Notes: generated by a model not told the origin, from the sequence alone. A stretch of DNA of 64,000 nucleotides from Rhodanobacter sp. FDAARGOS 1247 (GCF_016889805.1 NZ_CP069535.1:186001-250000), one strand, 5' to 3'; shown: positions 14,888-29,390, numbered from the stretch's first letter. A program made the numbers and translations.

Positions 14888-17608
14888 ATGAATTACCGCA
14901 AGACATTGCTAGCCGCGAGCATCATCACCAGTCTGTGCGTATCGGGCGCGCTGTACGCGCAAGACGCCAACCAGACCACCACCGGCACCGCCAGCAGCAC
15001 CAGCACCAGTAGTCAGGGCAAGCAGGAACGGGACAAGGCGACGACCCTCAACACGGTCACCGTCACCGGCATCCGCGGGTCGGTGGAGAAGGCGCTGGAC
15101 ATCAAGCGCGATGCCGTCGCAAACATCGAGGTGGTCACCGCCGAGGACGTCGGCAAGCTGCCGGCGCACAACGTGGCCGACACCCTGCAGCGCCTGCCGG
15201 GCGTCAACATCAGCTCGTCCAGCGCCGACGAAGGCGGCTTCGACGAAGCCGATCGCGTCAGCCTGCGCGGCACCAGCCCCAGCCTGACCCAGACCCTGAT
15301 CGACGGCCACAGCGTGGGCACGGCCGACTGGTTCGTGCTCAGCCAGGGCAGCACCATGGGCCGCAGCGTGAGCTACACCCTGCTGCCGTCCGAGCTGGTC
15401 AGCCGCGTGGAAATCCACAAGTCGTCCGAGGCCCGCCTGCAGGACGGCGGCACCACCGGCAACGTCAACATCATCACGCGCAAGCCGCTCGACTTCGAGA
15501 AGCAGTTCACCACCAACCTCAGCATCGGCGGCGTCCATTCCAGCCTGCCGGACACCACCGATCCGCAGCTCTCGGGCCTGTTCAACTACAAGAACGATGC
15601 AGGTACCTTCGGCGTGATGGTGCAGGTGTTCAAGCAGAAGCGTCATCTGCGCCGCGAAGCGCAGGAAATCCCCGGCGGCTTCGCCACCATCGCCCCCGAT
15701 TCCGCGCTGGCGCAGAGCAACCCCGACCTCGCCGGCGTGAAGGTTCCCGGCCTGCTCGGCTCGACGCTGTTCGAGCAGACCCGCGACCGCAAGGGCGGCC
15801 TGGTCGAGGTGCAGTTCAAGCCCAGCGACACCTTGACCATCGGCGCCAGCGGCTTCCGTTCGGACATGGACGCCAACAACTACAACCGCAACTTCATGTT
15901 GTGGGGCGGCAACTTCGGCACCAGCCAGGCGCCCGATCCGGGCTACACGGTCGAGAACGGCGTGCTGACCCATGCCACCTACGCGGGCGTGCCGGGCACC
16001 AACTACGTCGTGTACGACATGATCTATCGCGAAGCCTCGTCGAAGACCACGTACTACACGCTGGATGCGGACTGGCAGGCTTCGGACAGCCTTTCGGCGA
16101 AATTCCAGGCCGGCACCACCAAGGGCGTGGGCGAGACGCCGCGTCAGTTCATCGCCGAAGTGACGGCCGCCAACGGCGGCGGCGCCAGCTGGACCACCCA
16201 CGGCAACAGCGCGCCGGTCGACTGGAACGTGGGCGGCGACATCAGCCCGGCGGGCGTGACCAGCTTCGGCACCTGGGGCAACCAGCAGGTCAAGGCGATC
16301 GACAAGGAAAACTGGGGCACGGCGGATTTCACCCAGTACTTCAACACCGGCGTGCTGAGCTCGTTCAACTACGGCCTGCGCTACGCCAAGCACACGCGTG
16401 AGGCGCAGTCGCCCGAGGGCGCGAGCCCGGGCGACATCTGGTCCGCACTGCAGAACGGCGCCACCGCCAGCTACCCGGGCAACTTCGCCCAGGGCATCGG
16501 CGGCAGCTTCCCGCGCGACCTGTGGTACTTCACCCCGGGTGCGCTGCAGAGCGCCATCGTGGGCAACTCCACCTGGCTGTACGACAACGACGGCCCCACC
16601 GGTCGCCACAACTACGGCGCCGAGTATTCGGTCGACGAGAAGAACCTCGCCGCCTACTTCCAGGCCAACTTCGAGGGCGACAACTGGAGCGGCAACGTCG
16701 GCCTGCGCTACGTCAACATCGATCAGGACATCAACACCTACCGCGCCGATACCGTCAGCCCCGACGTGAGCAGTCTGTTCGGTGCGTGGGATCGCGAATA
16801 CACCAACAACAAGTATCACCGGGTACTGCCCAGCGCGAACATCAAGTTCAACATGGCGGAGAACCTGGTGTTCCGCTTCGCGGCCTCGCAGACCCAGACC
16901 CTGCCGGACTACTCGGCGCTGGGCGCGGCATCGTGGGGCTCCGATCTGAACAAGACCGGCGGTGGCGGCAACCCGAAACTGAAGCCGGTGCTGTCCACCA
17001 ACTTCGATGCCGGACTGGAGTGGTACTTCATGCCGCGCGGCCTGCTGTCGGCCACCGGTTACTCGATGAGCATGAAGGACTACGTTGCCTACGGCGTGCA
17101 GACCCAGATGCTGTTCAGCGAACTGACCCATCAGCTCGAGGCGTACCAGGTCGCCATGCCGATCAACGCCGACGCGCACGTCAACGGCGTGGAGCTGGCC
17201 TACGAACAGCCGATCGGCAAGTATTTCGGCTTCAATGCCAACTACACCTATGCCGACGGTTCCACCGACCACACCTGGGCCGATGGCAGCGACCATCTGC
17301 TGGGCACCTCGAAGAACACCTACAACGTGGGTGCCTATTTCGAGAACGAAACGTTCGGCGCACGGGTCAGCTACACCGCCCGCTCGTCGTTCCTGATCGG
17401 CCTGTCCGGCGCCAACCCGTACTACCAGGACAAGTTCGGCACGCTGGCGGCGTCGTTGAGCTACAAGGCCACCGACTGGCTGAGCTTCAGCCTGGACGCG
17501 CTGAACCTCAACAACCCGACCTACAAGTATTACCAGAGCGCGAACATTCCGACCTCGTTCTACGAGAACGGCCGTCAGTACTATCTGAGCGCCCACCTCT
17601 CGTTCTGA
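14888..17608 (+). CDS. TonB-dependent outer-membrane receptor for GlcNAc/chitooligosaccharides
   Basis: 906 residues; GGGGAGGAG precedes the ATG. Signal peptide ends at ALYAQ. After a Ser/Thr-rich linker comes the TonB-box-like LNTVTVTGIRGSVEKAL and the plug domain (VVTAEDVGKLPAHNVADTLQRLPGVNIS, EARLQDGGTTGNVNIITRKPLDF). The barrel ends with the required terminal phenylalanine (YYLSAHLSF). The ITGIRGS form is that of large sugar-specific Xanthomonadales receptors. Its position between the kinase and the hexosaminidase makes GlcNAc-containing oligosaccharides the likely ligand. A rho-independent terminator follows the gene. Confidence 0.85.
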   Translation: MNYRKTLLAASIITSLCVSGALYAQDANQTTTGTASSTSTSSQGKQERDKATTLNTVTVTGIRGSVEKALDIKRDAVANIEVVTAEDVGKLPAHNVADTLQRLPGVNISSSSADEGGFDEADRVSLRGTSPSLTQTLIDGHSVGTADWFVLSQGSTMGRSVSYTLLPSELVSRVEIHKSSEARLQDGGTTGNVNIITRKPLDFEKQFTTNLSIGGVHSSLPDTTDPQLSGLFNYKNDAGTFGVMVQVFKQKRHLRREAQEIPGGFATIAPDSALAQSNPDLAGVKVPGLLGSTLFEQTRDRKGGLVEVQFKPSDTLTIGASGFRSDMDANNYNRNFMLWGGNFGTSQAPDPGYTVENGVLTHATYAGVPGTNYVVYDMIYREASSKTTYYTLDADWQASDSLSAKFQAGTTKGVGETPRQFIAEVTAANGGGASWTTHGNSAPVDWNVGGDISPAGVTSFGTWGNQQVKAIDKENWGTADFTQYFNTGVLSSFNYGLRYAKHTREAQSPEGASPGDIWSALQNGATASYPGNFAQGIGGSFPRDLWYFTPGALQSAIVGNSTWLYDNDGPTGRHNYGAEYSVDEKNLAAYFQANFEGDNWSGNVGLRYVNIDQDINTYRADTVSPDVSSLFGAWDREYTNNKYHRVLPSANIKFNMAENLVFRFAASQTQTLPDYSALGAASWGSDLNKTGGGGNPKLKPVLSTNFDAGLEWYFMPRGLLSATGYSMSMKDYVAYGVQTQMLFSELTHQLEAYQVAMPINADAHVNGVELAYEQPIGKYFGFNANYTYADGSTDHTWADGSDHLLGTSKNTYNVGAYFENETFGARVSYTARSSFLIGLSGANPYYQDKFGTLAASLSYKATDWLSFSLDALNLNNPTYKYYQSANIPTSFYENGRQYYLSAHLSF

Positions 17609-17655
17609 TCCGCGGCAACCACGCGCAGGCCATGGACGGCCTGTACTCTCCCCGA

Positions 17656-17689
17656 ACGGGCCCGGTGGATTCTGCGGGCCCGTCTTTTT
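17656..17689 (+). terminator. Rho-independent terminator after the TonB receptor
   Basis: ACGGGCCCG (17656-17664) and CGGGCCCGT (17675-17683) form a perfect 9-bp stem with a 10-base loop, followed by CTTTTTG. It lies 48 bp after the receptor stop and would separate it from the hexosaminidase gene. Confidence 0.85.
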
Positions 17690-17741
17690 GTCCCGAACGT
17701 CCTCGACGATGGCTGGCGGACCCACCGCGCAGGAGATACCG

Positions 17742-20045
17742 ATGAATCGCCGTTCGATCCTGTCCTGCTGCAGCTGCCTGCTGCTGGCCCTTGCCGCGCT
17801 GCCGCTGCGCGTCGCCGGCGCCGGCGAGATGGCGCCACCCTCCCTGATTCCGCAGCCGGCGCAGCTTCAGCGGCAATCCGGCAGCTTCACCGTGGATGCG
17901 AGCACGCCCCTCGTGCTTGCCGACCGCAGCGTCGCCACGAAACAGACCGCCGGCTATCTGATCGACCTGCTGGCCCGCACCCGGGGCCTGCGCCTTCGCG
18001 TCGTCGACAACGTCCCGGCCGCGGGCGCCATCGTGCTGCAACGCGACCTGCAGATCGTGGCCGGAGGCTACGCGCTGACGGTGGCACCGCAGGGCATCCG
18101 CATCGCCGCGGGTGACGACGCGGGCCTGTTCCACGGCGCGGTGACGCTGTACCAGTTGCTGACGCCCGACGCGAAACAGGGCGCGGTCGAGGTACCGGCC
18201 ATGACCATCCACGACCAGCCCCGCTTCGCCTGGCGCGGCCTGATGCTGGATTCGGTGCGCCACTTCCAGAGCGTGGACGAGGTGAAACGCCTGCTCGACC
18301 AGATGGCCCAGCACAAGCTCAACGTGTTCCATTGGCATCTCACCGACGACCAGGGCTGGCGGATCCAGATCAAACGCTATCCCGAGCTCACCCGCATCGG
18401 TGCGTGGCGCACGCCGCCGGACGCCGGCAAGGATGGCGAGCCGAAACGCTACGGCGGCTTCTACACACAGGCGCAGATCCGCGAGGTGGTCGCCTATGCC
18501 GCCGCGCGCCACATCACCATCGTGCCGGAGCTGGACATGCCCGGTCATGCACAGGCCGCGGTGGCCGCGTACCCGCAGCTCGGCGTCACCGGAAAGCGGC
18601 CGGAAGTGTCGGTCGACTGGGGCGTCAATCCGTATCTGTACAACGTGGACGATGCCACCTTCGACTTCATCGACAACGTGCTCGACGAAGTGCTGGCGCT
18701 GTTCCCCTCCAGATACATCCACGTCGGCGGCGACGAGGCGATCAAGGACCAGTGGCAGGCCTCGCCCGCCGTGCAGGCGAAGATGCGCGCGCTGGGCATC
18801 ACCAGCGAAGACGCGCTGCAGGGCTGGTTCATCGACCGCATCGGCCAGTACCTCGACCGGCATGGCCGCAAGCTGATCGGCTGGGACGAGATCCTCGAAG
18901 GCGAGCACCTGCCGGCCGACGCCACGGTGATGTCCTGGCGCGGCACCGACGGCGCGATCAAGGCGACGATGATGGGTCACGACGTGGTGATGTCGCCCGC
19001 GCCTGCGCTGTATTTCGATCACGTCCAGGGCGACCTCGCCGACGAATACGCCGGCCGCATGGGCGTGGAGTCGCTGCGCAGCGTCTACGCTTTCCAGGTG
19101 GTGCCTGCCGTGCTGGGCCCGAAGCAAGCCGCGCATGTGCTCGGCGTGCAGGCCAACGTGTGGGCCGAGCACATTCCCACCTTCGCGCATGTGGAACATG
19201 CCGTGTTCCCGCGGCTGGATGCGCTCAGCGAAGTGGCGTGGTCGCCGGCCAGCAGCGACTGGCCGGGCTTCCTCGCCCGGCTGCCGGCGCAGCTCGCGCG
19301 TTACCGGGCGCAGCATGTCGGCTATGCCGACAGCGCGTTCGCGGTGGACATCGCCATCGATCGCACGCTGGCCCTGGCCACCGGCAAGGCCACCGTCACG
19401 CTGTCGAACCAGACGGATTTCGGCACCATCCGCTACACGCTGGACGGCAGCGCGCCCACGCAGGCTTCGCCGCGCTACGACGCGCCGTTCAACGTGACCC
19501 TGCCGACCACCGTGCGCGCGGCCAGCTTCGCCGCCGACGGCAGCGTGCTGGCCAGCTCGCGTCGGCGCGTGCTGGATCGCGCCAGCCTGCTCGGCCTCGA
19601 CGGCAACGACTTGCCGAACTGCCCCGGCAGCGATTTCCGCCTGCGCGTGCAACCGTTGCCCGATGCCGCCTCGGCGTCGCCGGTCTACAGCATCAACGTG
19701 TTCAACAGCTGCCAGCTGTATCCCGCCACGCCGCTGGACGGACTGCGCCGCATCCATGTCGAGGCGGTGCGGCTCGAACGCAACTTCGCGCTGGCGCACG
19801 AGCAGAAGCTGGTGGTGTCGCACCCGAACAGGACGCCGTTCGGCGAACTGGTGGTGCACCTGGACACCTGCGCCGGCCCGGTGCTGGCCAGCATGGCCTT
19901 GCCCGATCCCGCGCACAGCGCCCGCAACTTCACCCTGGACGCGGCGCTGCCCGCGCAGCAGGGCGAGCGCGCGTTGTGCCTGATCTACACCGCGCCGATC
20001 GACGGGCCACTGTACGCGCTGGGCCGCGTGGCGCTGAGCCCGTGA
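17742..20045 (+). CDS. Beta-N-acetylhexosaminidase, GH20
   Basis: 767 residues from ATG 17742 (AGGAGA upstream; a longer frame would run into the terminator). Signal peptide ends around VAGAG. The N-terminal GH20b domain (LIPQPAQLQ to QLLTPD) precedes the catalytic barrel with RGLMLDSVRHFQSVDEVKRLLDQMAQHKLN, HWHLTDDQGWR and the catalytic pair Asp331-Glu332 in HVGGDEAIKDQW. A C-terminal beta domain contains a chitobiase-type repeat (IRYTLDGSAPTQASPRY). It removes terminal GlcNAc from chitooligosaccharides, probably in the periplasm, supplying the NagP/kinase pathway. Confidence 0.92.
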   Translation: MNRRSILSCCSCLLLALAALPLRVAGAGEMAPPSLIPQPAQLQRQSGSFTVDASTPLVLADRSVATKQTAGYLIDLLARTRGLRLRVVDNVPAAGAIVLQRDLQIVAGGYALTVAPQGIRIAAGDDAGLFHGAVTLYQLLTPDAKQGAVEVPAMTIHDQPRFAWRGLMLDSVRHFQSVDEVKRLLDQMAQHKLNVFHWHLTDDQGWRIQIKRYPELTRIGAWRTPPDAGKDGEPKRYGGFYTQAQIREVVAYAAARHITIVPELDMPGHAQAAVAAYPQLGVTGKRPEVSVDWGVNPYLYNVDDATFDFIDNVLDEVLALFPSRYIHVGGDEAIKDQWQASPAVQAKMRALGITSEDALQGWFIDRIGQYLDRHGRKLIGWDEILEGEHLPADATVMSWRGTDGAIKATMMGHDVVMSPAPALYFDHVQGDLADEYAGRMGVESLRSVYAFQVVPAVLGPKQAAHVLGVQANVWAEHIPTFAHVEHAVFPRLDALSEVAWSPASSDWPGFLARLPAQLARYRAQHVGYADSAFAVDIAIDRTLALATGKATVTLSNQTDFGTIRYTLDGSAPTQASPRYDAPFNVTLPTTVRAASFAADGSVLASSRRRVLDRASLLGLDGNDLPNCPGSDFRLRVQPLPDAASASPVYSINVFNSCQLYPATPLDGLRRIHVEAVRLERNFALAHEQKLVVSHPNRTPFGELVVHLDTCAGPVLASMALPDPAHSARNFTLDAALPAQQGERALCLIYTAPIDGPLYALGRVALSP

Positions 20046-20074
20046 GATCGATCGTGCACGCGCGCTGCCCGTCT

Positions 20075-20200
20075 CCCTCCCCTGCGCAGCAGGGGAGGGT
20101 TGGGCGACCGACAGGGAGTCCTTCAGGTGAGGGGTCCGCTTTTGATTTTCCCGGCGACCCTGAGCGACCCCCTTCCTTCGTCTCCCTGGAAGGGGGAGGT
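20075..20200. repeat. Palindromic interspersed element (intergenic copy)
   Basis: A perfect 11-bp stem, CCCTCCCCTGC/GCAGGGGAGGG (20075-20085 and 20089-20099), is followed by a G-rich spacer and ends with CCCCCTTCC/GGAAGGGGG (20168-20176 and 20188-20196). The two-hairpin layout and motifs such as GGTGAGGGG match the elements found inside the helicase gene at 21976, 24119 and 25329. It fills most of the gap between the hexosaminidase and nagX. Confidence 0.7.
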
Positions 20201-20241
20201 ATCCCGGCACTTTTGCGCTTTCGTTCTTGCTTGCGCTCCCC

Positions 20242-21300
20242 ATGAAACGCCTCGCCTCACTCGACGCGCTGCGCGGCTGCACCGTGGCCGCGATGCTGCT
20301 GGTCAACGATCCCGGTGACTGGGGGCATGTCTACTGGCCACTGGAACACTCGGCGTGGAACGGCTGCACGCCGACCGACCTGGTGTTTCCGTTCTTCCTG
20401 TTCGTGGTCGGCGTGTCGGTGGCGTTCTCGATGCTGCCGCGACTGGAGCAGGGCGCGGCGCCCGAGGCGCTGATCCGCGGCGCGATGTGGCGTGCGCTGC
20501 GCATCCTGCTGCTGGGCGTGGCGATCAATATGCTGGCGGCGCTGGTCATGCCGCAGGCCCATCTGCGTTTTCCCGGCGTGCTGCAACGCATCGGGCTGTG
20601 CTTCGCGGGGGTGGCGCTGTTCGCGGTGTACACGCGACCGCGCACGCAGTGGACCGCCATCGCCGGCCTGCTGCTGGGATATTGGGGGCTGCTGGTGCTG
20701 GGTGGTTCGCTGGAGCCGTGGACGAACATCATCAGCCGTTTCGACAGCGCGCTGTTCGGCCGCTTCGTCTACCAGATCGACCCGGCGACCGGCAGTGGCC
20801 ACGACCCGGAAGGCCTGCTCGGCAGCTTGCCGTCCCTGGCCAGCACCTTGCTGGGATTGCGCGCGGGTTGCTGGCTGCGCCGCGGGAAAATCCGGACGCT
20901 GTTGCTGGCCGGTGTCGCCTGCCTTCTGCTCGGCGCGCTGTGGTCGCTGTGGTTGCCGCTGAACAAGAACCTGTGGACGCCGTCGTTCGTGCTGTGGACG
21001 GCAGGCTGGGCCACGCTGGCGCTGCTGGCGTTCCACGGCCTGATCGACCGTCGCGGCTGGCCCGCCCTGGGCCGCCGCTTCGGGGTCAACGCGATTGCCG
21101 CCTATGCCGGCTCGGAGCTGATGCAGATCGTGCTGCCCACGCTGGGCCAGGCGTCGTGGTACCGCACGTTGTTCGCCGACTGGATGACGCCGCGCTTCGG
21201 TCCGTACGTGCCATCGCTGGCGTTCGCCGTGGTGTTCGTGGCGGTGTGGTGGCTGATCGTTCGGGCGATGGATCGCCGGCACATCCATCTCAAGCTCTAG
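20242..21300 (+). CDS. nagX: NagX-type transmembrane acyltransferase (HGSNAT/DUF5009 family)
   Basis: 352 residues from ATG 20242. The family N-terminus RLASLDALRGCTVAAMLLVNDPGDW is followed by about ten membrane segments, including DLVFPFFLFVVGVSVAFSM and FPGVLQRIGLCF. Relatives include the lysosomal heparan-alpha-glucosaminide N-acetyltransferase and the nagX genes of bacterial GlcNAc loci, whose biochemical role is not settled. Inner membrane. The stop overlaps the stop of the convergent 52-residue gene by 4 bp. Confidence 0.82.
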   Translation: MKRLASLDALRGCTVAAMLLVNDPGDWGHVYWPLEHSAWNGCTPTDLVFPFFLFVVGVSVAFSMLPRLEQGAAPEALIRGAMWRALRILLLGVAINMLAALVMPQAHLRFPGVLQRIGLCFAGVALFAVYTRPRTQWTAIAGLLLGYWGLLVLGGSLEPWTNIISRFDSALFGRFVYQIDPATGSGHDPEGLLGSLPSLASTLLGLRAGCWLRRGKIRTLLLAGVACLLLGALWSLWLPLNKNLWTPSFVLWTAGWATLALLAFHGLIDRRGWPALGRRFGVNAIAAYAGSELMQIVLPTLGQASWYRTLFADWMTPRFGPYVPSLAFAVVFVAVWWLIVRAMDRRHIHLKL

Positions 21301-21455
21301 CGCCGCCGCCGCATCGCCCGGACCAGCAGGATCATCAACGCCAGGCCAAGCGTCAGGCCGACGCCGCCGCCCCAGATGCCGCCGACGTCGCCGCCCACCA
21401 GATAGCCAAGCCCGAAACCCAGCGGAAACAGCAGCAGCACCGGCAGGCAGCCCAT
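21297..21455 (-). CDS. Small glycine-rich membrane protein
   Basis: 52 residues starting at ATG 21455, four bases after the stop of the helicase gene on the same strand. Two hydrophobic segments are separated by the glycine zipper GGDVGGIWGGGVG, and the end is basic (RAMRRRR). No family is recognised. Tight spacing suggests co-transcription with the helicase. It could be a real small inner-membrane protein; the coding call rests on hydrophobic pattern and spacing only. Confidence 0.5.
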   Translation of the reverse strand: MGCLPVLLLFPLGFGLGYLVGGDVGGIWGGGVGLTLGLALMILLVRAMRRRR

Positions 21456-21459
21456 CGCG

Positions 21460-26163
<4,704 letters not shown>

Positions 26164-26402
26164 CGGTGCGGATTCGCGTGACAGTCGGGAAGTGCTCACC
26201 GGTCATATATGGGGCCTTGCGGGCCCGAGTCCACCGGTCCGACGGCCATTGTCATGACTTCGGCCGATCGCCGCCATCAGCCCGCCGGTGCAGCGCTGGA
26301 CCTGTCATGGCAGTATTCGGAATCGGCAGTATCCAGATTCGGCCGTCACAGCCAGGGGCCCGCGGGGGGAATCCGGTGGCGGCGTTCACGCGAAGGACAC
26401 TC

Positions 26403-28418
26403 ATGCACGTAATGGAATCGCCGCGGCGCAAGCCCGGCTTCATGCGCACGGCCTGCAGCCGGTTCGCGCTCCTTGCCCTGGTGAGCCTGTTCGCTGCGGC
26501 CGCCAGCCATGCGGCCAGTCTCGATCCGGCCGTGTTGCCGAAGATCCAGGCGGCCACCTTCGAAGTGGTGGCGGCCAAGCCGGTCAAGGACCCGCTGACC
26601 TACGAGAAGCCGCTGCCGCTGGAGCTGCTGCCGTTCCAGGAGCGCAACGACAAGTATTACTCGATCGGCACCGCCTTCGCGCTGGGCAACAACCGCTACG
26701 TGACCGCGGCGCATGTACTGCAGGTGGGCATCGACAGCCTGTGGGGCGAGCCTGCGCTGCGCGATGCCGGCGGCCATGTGTATGCGATCGGCAAGATCGA
26801 GAAGTATTCGCTGCAGCAGGATTTCGTGGTGTTCAGCCTGGCCACGCAGCCGGCGCAGGCCGCCGCGCTGGAGGTGGACACCACGCCCAGCCTCAATGGC
26901 GTGGTCTACGCGGTAGGCAATGCGCTGGGCACCGGCGTGGTGATCCGCGACGGCCTGTACACCTCCGACACGCCGGAGGACCAGGACGGCCGCTGGAAGT
27001 GGATGCGCTTCTCCGCGGCGGCATCGCCGGGCAACAGCGGCGGTCCGCTGCTGGACGCGAACGGCAAGGTCATCGGCATCGTGCTGATGAAGTCGCAGAA
27101 CGAAAACCTGAACTACGCGCTGCCGATCGGCCGCGTGCTGGACGCGCCCGATCACCTCGCCTCGATCGACCAGCGCATGCCCTACCAGTTCGACGTGTTC
27201 GACACCACGCTCAGCAACACCTTCAAGGCCGAATTCAAGTTGCCGCTGAGCTTTGCCGACTTCAGCGCGGCATTCCAGCAGCGCTTCAACGCCTATGCCG
27301 ACAGCCAGCTCAAGGCCTTGCTGGCGAAGGAGCCGGAGCGGCTGTTCCCGCGCGGCCAGGGCTCCAACGAACTGCTGCATTCGACGCCGTCGATGGACGA
27401 CTTCCCCTCGCTGATCACCCGCGACAATGACGGTACCTGGAGCCTGGCGAAGAAGGAGGGCGGCAAGACCAGCCTGCCGAACAACGGCTACGTCACGCCG
27501 GGCGTTGTCGGGCGCAACCTGCTGTTCCACGTGCGCCGGCCCGACAACGTGACGGCCGCCGTGCTGTATCGCGACCCGGTCAAGCTGATGGACATGATCG
27601 CCAGGGTCGGCTTCCTCACCCGCAACGTCGGCCCCGAGCAGGTGCGCATCACCTCGCTGGGCAAGCCGGTGCGCGACACGCTGTACACCGATGCCTGGCA
27701 GCGCCGCTGGCAGGTGCGGGTGTGGCCGATACCGGCCGAGAACGCGGTGGTGATGAGCTTCGCCCTGCCGGTGCCGGACGGCTACGCGGTGCTGATGCGG
27801 ATCGCCCCGGCCAGCCAGGAGCACGACTTCCTGATCAACCTGCAGGCGCTCACCGACTTCTTCTACGTCACCTACGACGGCAGCCTGGCCCAGTGGCAGG
27901 ATTTCCTGAAGCAGAAGGACCTGCTGCCGGCGGCGTTCGACGACATCCACATCGACATCGACTACGGCCATCGCTTCGCCTACAGCTCGAAGCGGCTGCG
28001 CTACGCCTACACCCCGGCGCTGCAGAAGATCGACAAGGACAGCATGCTCACCATCGGCTTCAGCTACTTCCTCGACCACGGCAAGGTGGTCTGGGACGTG
28101 ACCGACGTGTGGCAGGCGGCCAGTGCGCACGACAAGTACTGGAGCAATTTCGCCCGCGTGGTGGTGCCGTCGGACGACCTCAACGACGACTACAAGAGCA
28201 ACTGGAGCAAGATCAGCAACCGCCAGCGGCCGTTCGATGGCGTGCCGCGCAGCGAGAACGACGTGATGAAGATCAGCAGCGTGCTGGCCGCGCCGGGCCA
28301 GGCCAGGCCCGACGTGCTGTACACCGTCTACCACTACGCCGAGGGCAGCCACCCCGCCGCCGAAATGAAGGCCAAGCTCGACCTGCTGCTGAAGGACGCC
28401 CGCGTCACCGAGCACTGA
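26403..28418 (+). CDS. Exported trypsin-like serine protease with long C-terminal region
   Basis: 671 residues from ATG 26403 (GAAGGA upstream). A signal peptide with two basic stretches ends near SHAAS. The chymotrypsin-like domain shows His104 in VTAAHVLQ, Asp140 in QQDFVVFSL and Ser212 in SPGNSGGPLLDANGKVIGI, so the triad is complete. The remaining 450 residues are not a recognised PDZ repeat and may be a separate domain. Probably periplasmic. It is divergent from the helicase gene across 239 bp in which I see no clear motif. Substrate unknown. Confidence 0.72.
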   Translation: MHVMESPRRKPGFMRTACSRFALLALVSLFAAAASHAASLDPAVLPKIQAATFEVVAAKPVKDPLTYEKPLPLELLPFQERNDKYYSIGTAFALGNNRYVTAAHVLQVGIDSLWGEPALRDAGGHVYAIGKIEKYSLQQDFVVFSLATQPAQAAALEVDTTPSLNGVVYAVGNALGTGVVIRDGLYTSDTPEDQDGRWKWMRFSAAASPGNSGGPLLDANGKVIGIVLMKSQNENLNYALPIGRVLDAPDHLASIDQRMPYQFDVFDTTLSNTFKAEFKLPLSFADFSAAFQQRFNAYADSQLKALLAKEPERLFPRGQGSNELLHSTPSMDDFPSLITRDNDGTWSLAKKEGGKTSLPNNGYVTPGVVGRNLLFHVRRPDNVTAAVLYRDPVKLMDMIARVGFLTRNVGPEQVRITSLGKPVRDTLYTDAWQRRWQVRVWPIPAENAVVMSFALPVPDGYAVLMRIAPASQEHDFLINLQALTDFFYVTYDGSLAQWQDFLKQKDLLPAAFDDIHIDIDYGHRFAYSSKRLRYAYTPALQKIDKDSMLTIGFSYFLDHGKVVWDVTDVWQAASAHDKYWSNFARVVVPSDDLNDDYKSNWSKISNRQRPFDGVPRSENDVMKISSVLAAPGQARPDVLYTVYHYAEGSHPAAEMKAKLDLLLKDARVTEH

Positions 28419-28493
28419 GCTTCGGGCGCATCGGCCGGTGGTGACGACACCGGCCGATCCGGCTACGGTATCCCGTTGAAACAGGCGAGGAGG

Positions 28494-29390
28494 ATGCGGG
28501 TGGAACGACGGGTACGGGCGCCGACGCCGGATGCGCCAGCGCAAGACGACAGCAGCATCAGCTGGCTGGAGATGGCCGACGGCCAGCCGCTGTGCCTGCG
28601 TGACTGGCCGCTGGCACAGCCGCACGGCGCGGTGCTGATCGTGCACGGGCTGGGCGAACACAGCGGGCGTTACCAGCGCCTGGCAGCGTGGTTCAACCAG
28701 CGCGGCCACGCGGTGCGCAGCTACGACCAGCGCGGCCACGGCCGCAGCCCGGGACGGCGCGGTGCCCTGCGTCAGGCTGACGACCTGCTGGAGGACCTGG
28801 CCACCGTCTACAACGACTACGCCGCCAGCCAGCCCCACCCGCCGCTGCTGCTGGGCCACAGCATGGGCGGCCTGGTCGCGGCGCGCGCGGTGCTGGATGG
28901 TCGGGTCGCGCCGCCGGCGCTGGTGTTGTCATCGCCGGCGCTGCGCAGCTGGGAGTCGCCCCGGATGATCGCGCTGGCCCGGCTGCTCAGCCGGCTCGCG
29001 CCGAACCTGCCGCTGCGCAACGGGCTGGATGCCAGCAAGCTGTCGCACGAAGCCGGCGTGGTCGCCGCTTACCGCAGCGACCCGCTGCGCCACGGCTGGA
29101 TCACCCCGCGACTGGCCGACTTCATCTTCCACGCCGGGGCCGCCTGCATCCGCGACGCCGCCGGCCTGGCGGTGCCGACCCTGCTGCTGGTCGCCGACAG
29201 CGATGCGCTGGTCGATCCGTCCGGCAGTCGCTCGTTCGCCCGCAAGGCGGCCGGCAGCGGCCAGCTGACCACCCGCTTCTTTTCCACGCTGTACCACGAG
29301 CTGTTCAACGAGGCCGAGCCGGGGCGCAGCCAGGTGCTGATGCAGCTGGCCGACTGGCTGGGCCGGCAGGATCTCGCGGCGGCTCCGTAA
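28494..29390 (+). CDS. Alpha/beta hydrolase, monoacylglycerol lipase-like
   Basis: 298 residues from ATG 28494; a GTG at 28500 has the better distance (6 bases) from the strong GAGGAGG, so the true start may be two codons later. The fold is clear: AVLIVHGLGEHSGRYQRLAAWF (oxyanion region), YDQRGHGRSPG, the nucleophile elbow LLGHSMGGLVA, VADSDALVDP with the acid, and LYHELFNE with the histidine. This is the PldB/monoglyceride-lipase subgroup, cytoplasmic, acting on lysophospholipids or monoacylglycerols. Not obviously part of an operon. Confidence 0.82.
   Translation: MRVERRVRAPTPDAPAQDDSSISWLEMADGQPLCLRDWPLAQPHGAVLIVHGLGEHSGRYQRLAAWFNQRGHAVRSYDQRGHGRSPGRRGALRQADDLLEDLATVYNDYAASQPHPPLLLGHSMGGLVAARAVLDGRVAPPALVLSSPALRSWESPRMIALARLLSRLAPNLPLRNGLDASKLSHEAGVVAAYRSDPLRHGWITPRLADFIFHAGAACIRDAAGLAVPTLLLVADSDALVDPSGSRSFARKAAGSGQLTTRFFSTLYHELFNEAEPGRSQVLMQLADWLGRQDLAAAP

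Noticed and set aside
14909..17725. 938-codon minus-strand frame antisense to the TonB receptor
   Set aside because: No recognisable motif, and the plus strand encodes a receptor with signal peptide, plug and terminal Phe.
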